A stretch of DNA of 64,000 nucleotides, taken from positions 103,424 to 167,423 of the forward strand of contig LGRX02025926.1 in NCBI GenBank assembly GCA_001247695.2, written 5' to 3'. Of this stretch, positions 40,601 to 52,863 are shown one piece after another. Within the stretch, counting starts at the first letter, position 1; each line of letters begins with the position of its first letter. Source of the stretch: Cymbomonas tetramitiformis. Its lineage: Eukaryota > Chlorophyta > Pyramimonadophyceae > Pyramimonadales > Pyramimonadaceae. The notes under the pieces were generated by a model that did no database searches, was not told the origin of the DNA, and worked only from the letters and a program-made list of their open reading frames with translations. The position numbers were made by a program, and so were the translations under genes.

Positions 40601-43600
40601 TGCGGAAGCGCAGGCTGCTTGCACAACTCTGTTCGCCCATGTTTACCATAGGAGAAAGTCCGTACCAGGTGTCACAAGCTCGCGCACACATGGGGACGCT
40701 TCGTTCAGGGTTCTGTAACACTTTCGAAGCTGCCACTAGCCACATGGGGACGCATCGTTCAGGGTTTTGTGACACTTTCGAAAATGCCATTGGCCACATG
40801 GGGACGCTTCGGTCAGGGTTTTGTAACACTTTCGAAGCTGTAATTGCCCACAAGCTCGTGCACACATGGGGACGCTTCGTTCAGGGTTCTGTAACACTTT
40901 CGAAACTGCCATTGGCCACAAGCTCGTGCACACATGGTATGGGATGTCATAGCCACAAAATCTTGCTCGGATGAAAATTTTCTCGCGGCTATCGATTTAA
41001 AGTGGGGTGCGCCATGCTCAAATCCGGTCTCAAAAGTGAATTTGGACATCAGACGGCTCAGATACGGCCGGTCAAAGTTGGCGTTGACCATCCAACGGTC
41101 ATATGACTCTCCGACCATGTGAGGGCCAGATTCCCATTTTCTGCGCCTGCCCATCCCTTTGTTTCCAGAACATTGGTATACATAGGTGTGTTTAACTTGT
41201 ATATTTGAGACATAAACAACTCTGCTTGCGACTGCCCTACCGTTGTATCAACCTTGAGAGTATCAACAACCATCATTCCTGTAGGGTTTTGTTCTCTTCT
41301 GGCTTATGGCCGTTGGCAAGCGTTTCGATGAGAGTGTATTTCCGTCTTAAAGTGAGTACCTTAGTTCAATAGTACTCAGTACATATTTCGAGGTACCTAG
41401 GATAGCTTGCGGCTATCATAGGTACTCTCTAAAGCCCGTTCGGGATCTCACATTCACGTTTATGCCCTCGGCAGCGGTGGCGTAAATGCGTGCTCAACGT
41501 GCTTTTGATGCTTTTGCCCCATCTCGCCCCAGAGCTTTCTCGGTGGTTCCTACCTAATTAGACCTTGCTGAACAAGATTCAGTTGTCCCTTTTACTGAAC
41601 CAGACCGATCCAAGAAGTTATTTAAAATTGACGAGGTGCCTAAACCGCTAGATTACTCAGCGAATCCCGACGCCCGTCATATCAAATTTAACCCCTCGCA
41701 CATAGCAATCATTCTATGCTATATCGAATGGAATTATGGGCAATATATCCATATTCAAGGCATATGTGTCCAACAACACAGCCTTTAGGCAGGGGAAATA
41801 AGCAGACGAAACACCGTTCTGGAAAGCTCGCACTGGCGCAAGCAAATTTCTGATGGCGAACTTGAGACTTCGATCGCGATCTGCTCGCGATATCGAAAAA
41901 CAGCGACCAGGACATCCCATACATGGGGACACTTCGTTCAGGGTTCTGTAACACTTTCGAAACTGCCATTGCCCACAAGCTCGTGCACACATGGGGACGC
42001 TTCGCTCAGGGTTCTGTAACACATTTACACCTGCCATTGCGCACAAGCGTGCCGGCTTTGTGGTACTGCTGCAGAGGGATGTGTTTGCTACGTTCGAAGA
42101 GAATGAAGAAGCCGTGTGTTGATGACGGGAGTGAGGTGGACCATGTTGATGGGGCCGAGGGTATGCAAGCGCAGTGCCTTGTAGCGCCTGCAAACTGTTA
42201 TGCCCGGGCCGCAGTGCCCCCTTCCCACCCCAGGAGGGCACGCCATTGGCAAGCTGAAGTATGGCATGGGGCCTCGGAGGGGGTGCATCAGGCTCTATGG
42301 CCGGCACCGTCCAAATTCTGGCCACCTATCCTTTGGATATCATCCGAACCCGGTTGCAATTGGTGAGGCAGTGCCCCTTGCCTTGCCCTGCAGCGTGCTC
42401 TCCACAGCGCCGCTCTCCGTGCACAGCGCAGCCGGTTCCCCTCTCTTGTTCGCTGTTAGGAGGTGCGAACGGGGGCGAGGCAGAGATGCTGCGGTTGGCA
42501 CACATCTGTGCCAGTCCACCCTGCCGCCCTGCATCGAGAAAATGCGAAGCCACAATCTCCCCCAAGGCGCGAAAGAAGCTGCTCCGCCGGCCCGGCCGCT
42601 AAGCAGCGAGGTTGGTCGATAGGTGATTGGCGTGTGCCTGTAGTTTGTGCGGGGCCGCTTTGATGGCGCCTTCCGGGGGGTGGCAGGCGGAGATCGCCGG
42701 TTCCTCGTATAAAGGTATCGCAGACTGTGCTATGACCACCATCAGGCACGAGGGCCTGCTAGGACTATACAAGGCGCGCCTCCCCCTCTCCGACCTACCG
42801 CTTGCAATCCTGAGAGTTCCCGCGCATCAGCTTGTTTCGTGAGATGGCGCCGCTGGGTGCATCCTGCGGAGGGGCGGCTGAATAGAGAGCAGCGCTGGAA
42901 ATGCCCCAGCCCTCGCGCTGCGGCAAGGCAAAGGGCGGAAGGGGGTCATGGGGTGGAGCTTCCAGCCACAATTATTTCACCGTCCCTTTTGATGACGCAC
43001 TCATCATGCCTACCCTGAGCATTGCTTAATGCGGCGACCCGTGTTTTGTGCGGCATGTCCCCGAAGTTGAGAAGCATGTGCCCAGATTGTAACCTTGAGG
43101 TTATGAGGGGCGCGTGTATCAGCATGCACTTAAAACCTTAATTGCTGGCTCTCCGTGTTTCTCCCTGTCTTGACCCCTACGGTCACACACACACAGGTTT
43201 GAGCCCGAATCCCGGGTGGCTAGCGCCCGTGTCGATGCAGAAGTTCAGTGCAGCCTTGCCAGATGTTTTTCTGCTGATCAGGCGTCATCCCACGTGTCGA
43301 AATTGAGGCCCTACATCTGACTCTGAGGTAGAGCCGGCATGGAAATGGCGCCTATGTGCGAACCTCACAGCTCAGAGGTTGGACCTGTGACTGGGGTCGT
43401 CTGCAGGGACTGTTTCCATCTATGCTGGCAGGAGTGCCGTACGTCGGCCTACAGATGACTTTCTATGACATGCTTAAGGTGAGCTGCACCAGTGCATTGC
43501 ATCCGAGTGTTGTGTCTCGAAGCTGGCGGAAGGGGGGGACGAGCTCGCTTGTTCAGCTCTGAAAGCGGCTGGGCAGGGCACGGCTGCCGCACCCTTGTGG

Positions 43601-46389
43601 CTCGGTGCGCACTGTCTCGTGCTCTTCGCCAGGTCCGTGCTTTTGGAAATAAAAGCGAGCAGCATCTATCTTGATTTCCCATTCTACCTTACTCTTTTGC
43701 ACATTTGATAATGTGTAATGTTAATGTAATGCGGCATTCTATCCAGAGCAGGGTGGCGTAGCATTCTATCCAGAGCAAGATGATGTGGCATTCTATCCAG
43801 AGCAAGATGATGTGGCATTCTATCCAGAGCAAGATGGCGTGGCATTCTATCCAGAGCAAGATGATGTGGCATTCTATCCAGAGCAAGATGGCGTGGCATT
43901 CTATCCGGAGCAAGATGGCGTGGCATTCTATCCAGAGCAAGATGATGTGGCATTCTATCCAGAGCAAGATGATGTGGCATTCTATCCAGCGCAAGATGGC
44001 GTGGCATTCTATCCAGAGCAAGATAAGGTGGCATTCTATCCAGAGCAGGATGGCGTGGCATTCTATCCAGAGCAAGATGGCGTGGTATTCTATCCAGAGC
44101 AAGATGATGTGGCATTCTATTTAGAGCAAGATGAGGTGGCATTCTATCCAGAGCAGGGTGGCGTAGCATTCTATCCAGAGCAAGATGATGTGGCATTCTA
44201 TTCAGAGCAAGATGATGTGGCATTCTATCCAGAGCAAGATGGCGTGACATTCTATCCAGAGCAAAGATGATGTGGCATTCTATCCAGAGCAAGATGATGT
44301 GGCATTCTATCCAGAGCAAGATGACGTAGCATTCTATCCAGAGCAAAGATGATGTGGCATTCTATCAAGAGCAGGATGGCGTGGCATTCTATCCAGAGCA
44401 AGACGACGTGGCATTTTATCCAGCGCAAGATGACGTGGCATGCTATCCAGCGCAAGATGGCGAGCGGGGAACCTGGGAGCGTGTTCTTGTGACTTGGAGA
44501 TGTTTCTGGCGACGCGCGTGGAGTGCCCGGGGAACCTGGGAGCGTGTTCTTGTGACTTGAGAGATGTTTCTGTGCGACGCGCATGGAGTGCCCGGGGAAC
44601 CTGGGAGCGTGTTCTTGTGACTTGAGATGTTCCTGTGAGACGCGCATGGAGTGCCCGGGGAACCTGGGAGCGTGTTCTTGTGACTTGGAGATGTTTCTGT
44701 GAGACGCGCATGCCGGGGGGAACCTGGGCGCGTGTTCTTGTGACTTGGAGATGTTTCTGTGAGACGCGCATGGGTGCCCGGGGAACCTGGGAGCGTGTTC
44801 TTGTGACTTGGAGATGTTTCTGTGCGACGCGCGTGGAGTGCCAGGGAACCTGGGAGCGTGTTCTTGTGACTTGGAGATGTTCCTGTGAGACGCGCATGGA
44901 GTGCCCGGGGAACCTGGGAGCGTGTTCTTGTGACTTGGAGATGTTTCTGTGACGATGTTTCTGTGCGTGCGCGTGGAGTGGGGAACCTGGGAGCGTGTTC
45001 TTGTGACTTGGAGATGTTTCTGGCTGACGCGTGGAGTGCCCGGGGAACCTGGGAGCGTGTTCTTGTGACTTGGAGATGTTTCTGTGAGACGCACATGGAG
45101 CGCCCGGGGAACCTGGGAGCGTGTTCTTGTGACTTGGAGATGTTTCTGTGACGCGCATGGAGTGCCCGGGGAACCTGGGAGCGTGTTCTTGTGACTTGGA
45201 GATGTTTCTGGCGACGCGCGTGGAGCGGACGGGGAACCTGGGAGCGTGTTCTTGTGACTTGGAGATGTTTCTGTGCGACGCGCATGGAGTGCCCGGGGAA
45301 CCTGGGAGCGTGTTCTTGTGACTTGGAGATGTTTCTGTGAGACGCGCATGGAGTGCCTGAACAAGTCTACGCCACACAGCATTCCAGCGCGCCGACGTCA
45401 TGATATCCATCCCCAGGATATCGCTGGTGCTGACCGAGACTCGGGAATGGGGGTGCCTTGCCAGACTGCCTGGGGACCTTACCTGCCACGAAGAGAGGAC
45501 GGCAGCATAGGGGTAGTGGGGATGCTAGCGTGTGGCTCTGTGGCTGGTCTGACAGCACAAACCCTCTCCTTCCCCTCTGACACGGTACGGCACAGGATGC
45601 AGGCCAACGGCATCAACGGCACGGTGAGCACAGCAGAGCTAACCCGTTCCTACAGCGCAGCAGCCGGCTGCCATGGTTTGCGCGCACCACAGCGCAGGAG
45701 CGCGGCGCGCCTTGGAACCCGCCGACGCTCTGTGCCTAGAGCCGGTGAATGGTGCCAGGCAGCCGCGGGCTTGTGAGAGGGTCTTCGATTACCTCCGCTG
45801 CCAGAAGTGGGCGGTATGTAATGTAAAATCGTGAGCTCCCAAAGAGCATGAGGGGGGTGAGGGTGGGTCTGGCAGACGAAAGTGTATGTGAACACAATGG
45901 ATTGCTTCCAGAAAATTTATACAAAGGAAGGGGTAGGGGGATTCTTCAAGGGCTGGGGACTGAATGTGCTGCGCGCGCTGCCTGGTGCGGAGCGCTCCCC
46001 CCAGGGCACCACCCCTCCTGCTCCGCCCTGGCGCCTGGGCATGCCTATGTCCAACGAGGGCGTTTGCTCTACCCTGACTGGGATCTGTTGAATTGGTCAT
46101 ATGTCTAGGTCAGTGCTCGTCACGCGAGTAATACGCAGCAACCATTCTATCCACTTTGGCCGTCACTATCGCACAGGGCGCGGAAGCAATATTGACGATA
46201 GACGGCCAGAGGGGGTGGCAACAGCAGCTGGAGTTAGGGTGTAATCAGGTATAGTGCGTAGGCTTTGAGTGCCGTAAATGCAGGTATGCGCATCCTTGGT
46301 GACTATTGATGGGATGCCGGATGATGGAAACAGGTGCTGCAGTGCAATTCACAGCATATGACTCGCTGAAGAGAGTTCTGGGCGTGTGA
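37677..46389 (+). CDS. Mitochondrial carrier family (SLC25) transporter
   Basis: Eleven exons join with matching phases into 317 residues, the usual family length: 37677-37738, 38617-38719, 39099-39185, 39523-39556, 40161-40271, 42280-42362, 42687-42773, 43407-43478, 45465-45623, 45876-45984 and 46343-46389. The protein has three carrier repeats, each with a PxD/ExxK/R signature: PLERLK in repeat 1, PLDIIRTRLQ in repeat 2, PSDTVRHRMQ in repeat 3. Each is followed by the matrix-helix motif (EHGIRGLYKGNG, HEGLLGLYKGLF, KEGVGGFFKGWG). It should lie in the mitochondrial inner membrane with six helices and exchange small metabolites. Contacts such as GNGANCVRVIP and the overall pattern resemble nucleotide/CoA carriers, but the substrate is not proven. 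Exon 7 uses a GC donor (AAG|GCGCGC); all others are GT-AG. Met 37677 is the only in-frame start that joins in phase. Confidence 0.92.
40310..40480. repeat. GGGAGG-rich repeat in carrier intron 5
   Basis: Degenerate copies of CCAGGCCCATACAGGAGGGA and GGAGGGAGGG units, within the intron between exons 5 and 6. Confidence 0.7.
40683..40937. repeat. Minisatellite in carrier intron 5
   Basis: About four copies of a 58-68-bp unit: CACATGGGGACGCTTCGTTC, AGGGTTCTGTAACACTTTCG, then AAGCTGCCATTGGCCACA, some with an added AGCTCGTGCA. Related copies recur at 41924-42040 in the same intron. Confidence 0.88.
41924..42040. repeat. Second block of the intron 5 minisatellite
   Basis: Two further copies of the ATGGGGACRCTTCG...GTAACACTTTCGAAACTGCC unit, about 1 kb from the first block. 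Confidence 0.85.
43741..44458. repeat. 21-bp minisatellite in carrier intron 8
   Basis: More than 30 copies of a 21-bp unit (GGCATTCTATCCAGAGCAAG plus ATGATGT, ATGGCGT and variants). The period is divisible by three, so frames up to 220 codons stay open on both strands. They are repeat artefacts. Confidence 0.93.
44459..45358. repeat. About 60-bp minisatellite in carrier intron 8
   Basis: Some fourteen copies of a unit containing GGGGAACCTGGGAGCGTG and TTCTTGTGACTTGGAGATG, directly adjoining the 21-bp array. Copies vary by short deletions. Frames up to 376 codons on the minus strand are artefacts. Confidence 0.93.
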
Positions 46390-48879
46390 GATGCCTTTTT
46401 GCTGAAGACCAAGTGATGACTGGTTCCAGAAATGAGTCTTTCATCGAAGCATGTGCAGACAGACACGATTGCGTATGTGAGTACACATGCGCGCGCTTTC
46501 AGTGTGCGTTGGATTCCACGAGGATGAGGGAGGTGTGAGTGCTATTGGTGGCGTTGCCAATTGGTGGCGTTGTATTCGTTAGTTCCATGTATTATAGGTT
46601 GATTTCGGTGGGATCCTCCTCAAACTTATTTCTAGGGGGAAGTACAACATGTTATATGTTCAGACAGTACATTCACTGTCAGCTTGTTAAAACGGTGTGG
46701 AGGCCGACCATGAACTATCTTAGATGAAATTGAGGTGTATGAGTCAATGGACAGGGGAAATCGGCGAGACTCTACCGGTCAGATTTTGTGTAAGTGGTTA
46801 TTTTGTTCATCGGCAGTCGGGCCGGTTGGTCGGTCCAAAAAGCAGTCGAGGGGGGCTATACATATCTTCACTCCGGGCTTTGTCGCTGTGAAAGCTTCAC
46901 GACAGGAAACCGATTCTGTCAGTGTTGCAGAGTTTGTGTAAGCTCGGATTTGGTCATCGATGGACATTCCATTCGGGCGGTCGGGGGAAAATGACGGATT
47001 TACATTCTTTTCCCAAAAAATGCACTGCCATAAAAACTTTTGAGAGTGTGCGGACATTGTTCCCATGATGATGCTCCTTTGGGTACGTCAGACCGGACCC
47101 ATTAGGATAAGCCGTCCAATGTTTTTATATCGGAAGGTCCGAATAGATTCTTTGGGAGCGACGAAGGTATTTTATCGGATTTTGTAAGTATTTTGTACCT
47201 TGTGTCGTATCTTCATCTCTGGTATTGTATCTGAAATGTTAGAATCGGAAAATGATCACTGTTAAGAATGAACGGGTTATCCTAATATGGGTCCCTCTAG
47301 TGTACGTCGTGCGGAAGCCTGTGTATTCTTATCTGTATGAAAAAACGGACGGATTTTCGGTTTTGGGGGAAAATCCTGTAAACGGAATTTTGGGCCGTCT
47401 GCAACGACGGCATGAGTTTGCGACAGTTTGCGACAGACAGAAAACTCCCACCTCGCGACAAAAGCGATCGGGTACCGGGTAAAATGATATACCCACCAGT
47501 GAGTCGAAGTGCGTTGTTGTAATACACAGTTGATGTTATTCAAATATATACCTACCTGTTGATGAAGCGACCAATTTAATCTTGATTGCACCCCGAAAAC
47601 GGCCTAGGAGCGCGGCGCTGCATATAGCGTGGACAGTATTTGGTGAAAATATGATTCTGTCGGCTGAACGCCACGGCGACACATGTTGGGGTTTTAGCGC
47701 GACAAGCAACCTGTAATGTATGACACATTACCATACCGTAAGCCCCGCCGGCTACATTTTCCGCGATCGATCGGAAGCATTTCGGCATCCCATCTCGCGG
47801 TGTGAGTACGAACTGCGATGGCACTTGGTGGCATGGTGCAGAGTCCGCTCGCCACAATACTAAGTGGTCGAAATTAACAGTGGCATCTTGATCACTGCAC
47901 CACAACCTTCATCCCCTCCCCTGCAGTCTTTCGCACATGATGTGCATTGCGAATGCCTGGCGACCACGTAGTGTATTCCACCTGAGCATGAGCAGCTTTC
48001 ATACACGGTATAATAACATAGCTGCCCGTTAACAAGACACGAATTACGCCCCCAAAAAGGAGGAGGCCGAGCGCGCTGCAGCCGGGGGGATTTGTGAAGC
48101 ATATCAGCATGCTATACCATGCTATCATGTTTGCAACTCTATCAAAACTGCAGTATTTAACCCACCAATCCTTCGGGCTTCCACTGTGTTGGGAGCACGG
48201 GGGACCAAAATCTTTCACGATATTCAGTTACTAATTTTTTTCACACAAGACCGATTTGCTGAAGGTGTACCATAACTTTTCCAAGCTGTGGGCCACACAG
48301 GAAACAAACAAGCTCACAAGAAAAAAACTTGATCCTGGAAACCGTTGCCTATGCTAGTGTGTAGTTATATCACTGCGGTCTGCTTAACAGCCGAATATAA
48401 GAACTCTAGAGAAAGCTGCGAGGACGGGCCTAGAGCTCCTCGGAAGGCAAGCCCAGCTTGCGGTAGTACCCGTTTCCATCCTTCCACTGCGCAGCCCCAC
48501 TACACCCCTCAGCCAAAGCACACAAAAAGAGGCCACGCCACCACTCCTGATAAGAAACTAGAGATGAAAAGTTGAGGCAATGAGTGTCGTGCGGAAGATG
48601 GCAAAGTGTAAGCTTCGACCGGATCGACAAGAAAGGGGCTGCTCCAGCACAAGCAGCGGGCACCACGAAGTCCTCTAAGAGCAGCATATTCCCTTAGGCG
48701 CATGTGTGCCGGTGGGGGGCTGTGGCAAGACTGGGAAATCTCCAGGATATCTCGCGTGGGTGCGTCATGAAATCCACAGCTCCGATCAGCGCGAAGAGGA
48801 ACTTACAATAAAGCCACAAACGTTGATGGAGAAAATAAAATACTTTCATATGCCACCTCTGCTTTCTCAATAGTCGAAG
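46390..48879. other. Intergenic, no supported gene
   Basis: Between the convergent carrier gene and thioredoxin-like gene I find no domain-bearing frame. A minus-strand frame at 48430-48687 ends in WKDGNGYYRKLGLPSEEL before its stop and looks protein-like. It could be a terminal exon, but no join was found. Confidence 0.4.
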
Positions 48880-50460
48880 CTATCGTTTTGACTTGCGTGC
48901 CTCGGAGAGAAACAACGGCGTTTTCTGACAAGCCTCGGTTAACTATTGGCACCGCCAAAACAGGCATAAGGTGTAGCACTAGGTCCGAAAAGTATTGAGG
49001 GTTACCCCAGCCTCTTGCGTTCCCAGGTGATCACGTACCCCGTTGTCTTTCAAGTGCTTCTTGATATGAGGGACCGTGCTAGCGGCGTGGAGAGTGCCAT
49101 CGGGATCCATGGGAGTTGGAAGGTTCTGCGAAGCGAGTCCACAAAGGCGAGGGTGAATAAACTAAAACTAAAAAACCACGTGCGATGAAAGGAAGTTAAT
49201 CAGAGTCGTCGCTAAAAAGGCATATCCAGGGCTCACCGTGTACGCTCGTCCCACTCGCTTGAAGAGGATCAGCTGCAAACCGAACAGCCGAAACGCGAGG
49301 AACGGTTAGACCATGCGTGAGTGGCTGAAGCATGAAAACAAGGTGCATGAAGAAGTGACACGCCAGAAGGACGCAAGGGGCCTGCATAGACACGACTTAC
49401 GTGAGGGACCTTCTTCCTGGCATCCTCAAGATCGGTTTTCATAACGTCAGCGGGCAAATCCTGATTTTCCAAGAGAACGTACAGAGTTAGAGGAGCGAAA
49501 AGTGCGTTGTGCGCTGCGGTATGGTCGGCACGCTTGAGATCGCAAAGTTCCACGCAAAGTTTCTGTTCATAGCATGCCAGGCAAGGGTTCCAAGAACACA
49601 ACTCGGGCGTGCTATCATGAGCACCGTCGAACAAACCTGAACGTCGATTACGCCGACTTTCGCGATTCCAGCCAGTCGTGGGGCTAGTTGCGGCATGAAG
49701 TTCTTTTCGAAAATCTTGCTATCCGCATCTGTGAACACAGTAGTGTAATTAATGCACTTGAGAGAGTCAGCGTTGTGGCGGATACAAAACTGGAAGAGAA
49801 TGTGCCTCCACAAAGCGGGGGCAGGCAATCTGGATACAACGAAAAACTTAGAGGACATGTCGAGGAGGAAAACAACCCAGCGGACAAAAGAAAGAGGAAA
49901 CTTTTGCATATGTGTATGCTTAAAAAAAGAGACTATACGTGATATATATATATCATAGAGAAGCGTATATTCGTGGCAGTGAGTTGCATTCGCGCTGAAT
50001 GACTGCAATTGCTGCACGGTGTTCAGCGCACTCCGTAAACCAAAAGTTGGGATTCAGGGAGTGGACCCCAAGATCAATGCCCTTTGAAAGTAGGCGGTGT
50101 ATGAAGTGCGTTATGTGCAAGATGTGCAACCGAGTTTTGACGTGCCGATGGTCGCATTCCAAACAACATGGAAGGATCACGGATGGGTCCAAAACCTCAC
50201 AACGACACGCGACGTGTACATGAGCAAAACGAGGCAGCTAACATAACAGGGACGCGTATATCATACTCACTTTCATACGAAACGACAGCGACAACCCACA
50301 CATTCTTATCGGCGATCGCTTTACTTTCCAGTTCTGCAGCTGAGGAAAGCTGTACGATTGGGTTCTCCTTAGAGTGTGGCGTGGGGTTCACGCTGTGGAC
50401 ACATGATACGGCGGCTAACAGAGGCAATACATATCGTAACGCATTGAACCTCGAAATCAT
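48880..50460 (-). CDS. Secretory protein with redox-inactive thioredoxin-like fold
   Basis: Five exons join in phase on the minus strand: 50460-50271, 49728-49637, 49562-49401, 49272-49237 and 49125-49039. A sixth, 48942-48880 with a TAG stop, is tentative and would give 209 residues. Residues 1-23 are a signal peptide (LRYVLPLLAAVSCVHS). The start of the mature protein reads like a PDI-type thioredoxin domain: VQLSSAAELESKAIADKNVW, VVAVVSYEN, then a helix and LAGIAKVGVIDVQ, matching the family pattern of a beta strand, active-site helix and KVGxVD strand. The WCGHC site is replaced by SYENADSK, so no CXXC is present. Later parts (LPADVMKTDLEDARKKVPH, then LILFKRVGRAYT) are less typical and include KLCVELCDLK. 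Likely location is the ER lumen or outside. Role unknown; a structural or chaperone-like function is inferred. Confidence 0.65.
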
Positions 50461-52863
50461 AGCTGAAAATTTCGGCTGGGGCTGCTGAATATCTTGATGG
50501 CCTTGGACTTTTGACCTTGATAGTAGAGCTGGACGAGGATCAGACGCTCTTTAAATTTCTAAACCAAAACTATCCGTATGTGGCATGAAAGATGAAGACC
50601 AACAAGTCATCGAAGGTTGACCATCGACGCCAAGCGCCACGCGGATCGCTCGATGAGTACCGAAAATCTCCAAACGCGCGCGAAACGGGTGTGACACTCC
50701 GACTGCGACTCGCGTCGCGTCGGTTCATCGGAAGTTGCAAGTTGAGGTTCTGAACTTTCTCGGAGTTCAGAATCCTCTCGTCTGCGATTGGTCAGATGTT
50801 TCATGTTAGATTAGTCATCAACTCATCAACTCATCATTCGTGTTTTTTTTTGGGGGGGGCGCTTGTTTAATAAAAATAAATGGAATGGAACCAATGGAGG
50901 CAGGAACCATGCCTTATTGTATAATCTGAACGGCCATACTATGTCTATGGGCAATAATAGGGGAAATGTGCGGTGCGATTTCAGTGGGATTTTATTGAAA
51001 ATAAAAGATTAGCCGAGCTTTCACTGTTCAACTGTTGGATGGAAACTTGGAATTGCTTTCGTCTTTGGTTTTGCCTGGAAGCTACAAAAGTGTGCACACG
51101 AGTCCGTCAATGTAATTTGTACGATAAACATTTTAGAATGATCAATATATATTTCAATCCTCTTCATCACAATTTGTCAAAATAATTACTCCACTTTCGT
51201 TAAGCATGTGCACAGGTTCATAGGAATAGTTAAGTGTCAAAAATTTCCAGTTGGTCAGCGGTGTTTTGATACACACCAGACCTCTCTTGCCTCTGTATGC
51301 TAAGGTTCGTGGATTCGAGGTGATAGGATCAAACTCTACGCCCCATGCGCTCACTCGCGCAAGATAAAACATCGCAGTGGGTGCTCGCCCGCTTCTGTGC
51401 ACACGCATATCTCTCGAGCTAGTTAGACTTCAAAATTCCTGGCTCAATCTGTACTGAATGCGTGGCGTATCTCAATAAGCTCCTGGTCGCAATGCTCTCC
51501 CCATGAGGAGCAAGTTTTCTAGCTCCTTGGAGCGCCTGAAAGTGCTACCTTCCTGTCAGCAAAATCAAAACCGCTCTTCAAGAAGTTCTACGTGCTGTTG
51601 AGGTTTTACAACGGCTCTTCAAGAAGCTCTACGCCCTGTTGAGGTTTTAAACAAGCATGCCTTGCTCAAAATGCGCGTGGCTGATTCTCGTGGCCGCGCT
51701 GCTGCAAGCACAAGGTGTGCCCAGCACTCGGAATTGGATGGAATCAACTTGACAATGACTCACTGTTGAGGTTACTGTCAAAGTTTTGCGGCTCTCCATC
51801 AGTTGAAATCAACCACTATACCGGGGTCTGACCGCAATTTGTCGCCTGCCACTCAACCTCATGGCCGGGAAACTTTGGATGGATGCAGACATGCCAAAGC
51901 TGACACAGGCGACGCCTATCGATTCGCAGACGACTAAGGTCTGTTGTACTCCTTCTGAATGTCTATGATTTTCTACTAGAGAGTGAATTTCGCGAAGCGA
52001 ATATTTCGCACGGACCGCGCTCCGATGCTTTGGTTTCTGAGCTGGACCGCAATATTTTCTTACGTTTGATATTTGGTCGTCAGTGTTGTGATAAAAGTAA
52101 ATGCAAACATTCCCTCACCACCCTTAAACGCTCCATTTTTCACACCGCTCAACACTTGAATGGCACTCCTTCGTCTTCCCTCTCGGTCTTATACAGTGAT
52201 ACCCTGGGAGACACACCAAACATTTCACCGCTACCCACGAGCAAAACCGGCCGGCATCCTATCTCAGGCAAGCGCTGAGCTGTTGGGTGGCTTCCTGCGC
52301 GGGCCGGGTCACTTCGTGCATATGAAACCACTTCCACTCATGCGAAAATGTTCACCCGCACAGGGACGTGAAGTGGGGAAAAGCCGGGGCACGAACCCTC
52401 CGGCGGACTATTCCTACGAGGCCAAGCTTAGCCCCAATGTTCATTTGCTTCACACGGACGAAGCCATCACCGAGTATCAGGTGTGTTCCCTCCTGCTCTT
52501 CGGCTGCGCCCGCGGCTCGCGAGGAGGCCTCGCGGTGCACTACCTTCCCGCGCACGAAGTGTGCTTCATCCTATTCGTCCAAATCTCTCAAAATTATTAA
52601 CTGTAGTTTTGCCCACCTAAGTCACGGGTCATACTCTAGCCAGCATAGCCGCGTTCCCAACAGAACTGCTCCGCCGGGAGAGTCGCGGTCCCAGCAGCAG
52701 AAAACCTTTCCTGTTGGCAAGGGTCAAGGTCCTATGCAACTAATGCTTCCATCATTCGTTGTGCTCGGCAGTGCACGGCGGAATCGGAGGACTCATCGCA
52801 TCTGCTGCGCATCGCCATCAACACTTCCGCCTCGGCTGCCCTTCCTGGTAGGCCACCGCGGCG
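50461..52863. other. Intergenic, one possible isolated exon
   Basis: No gene is supported. The segment 52403-52471 (PADYSYEAKLSPNVHLLHTD, then EAITEYQ before GTGTGT) looks protein-like but has no partners. Short direct repeats of GGTTTTACAACGGCTCTTC type occur at about 51600. A poly-T/poly-G run is at 50843-50858. Confidence 0.4.

Noticed and set aside
43684..44346. Repetitive 220-codon minus and 161-codon plus frames
   Set aside because: Produced by a 21-bp tandem array lying inside a carrier-gene intron.
44252..45410. Frames of up to 376 codons with repeated SPSHKNTLPGSPG
   Set aside because: Produced by the second minisatellite of the same intron. The frame changes with unit length variants and no start context is convincing.
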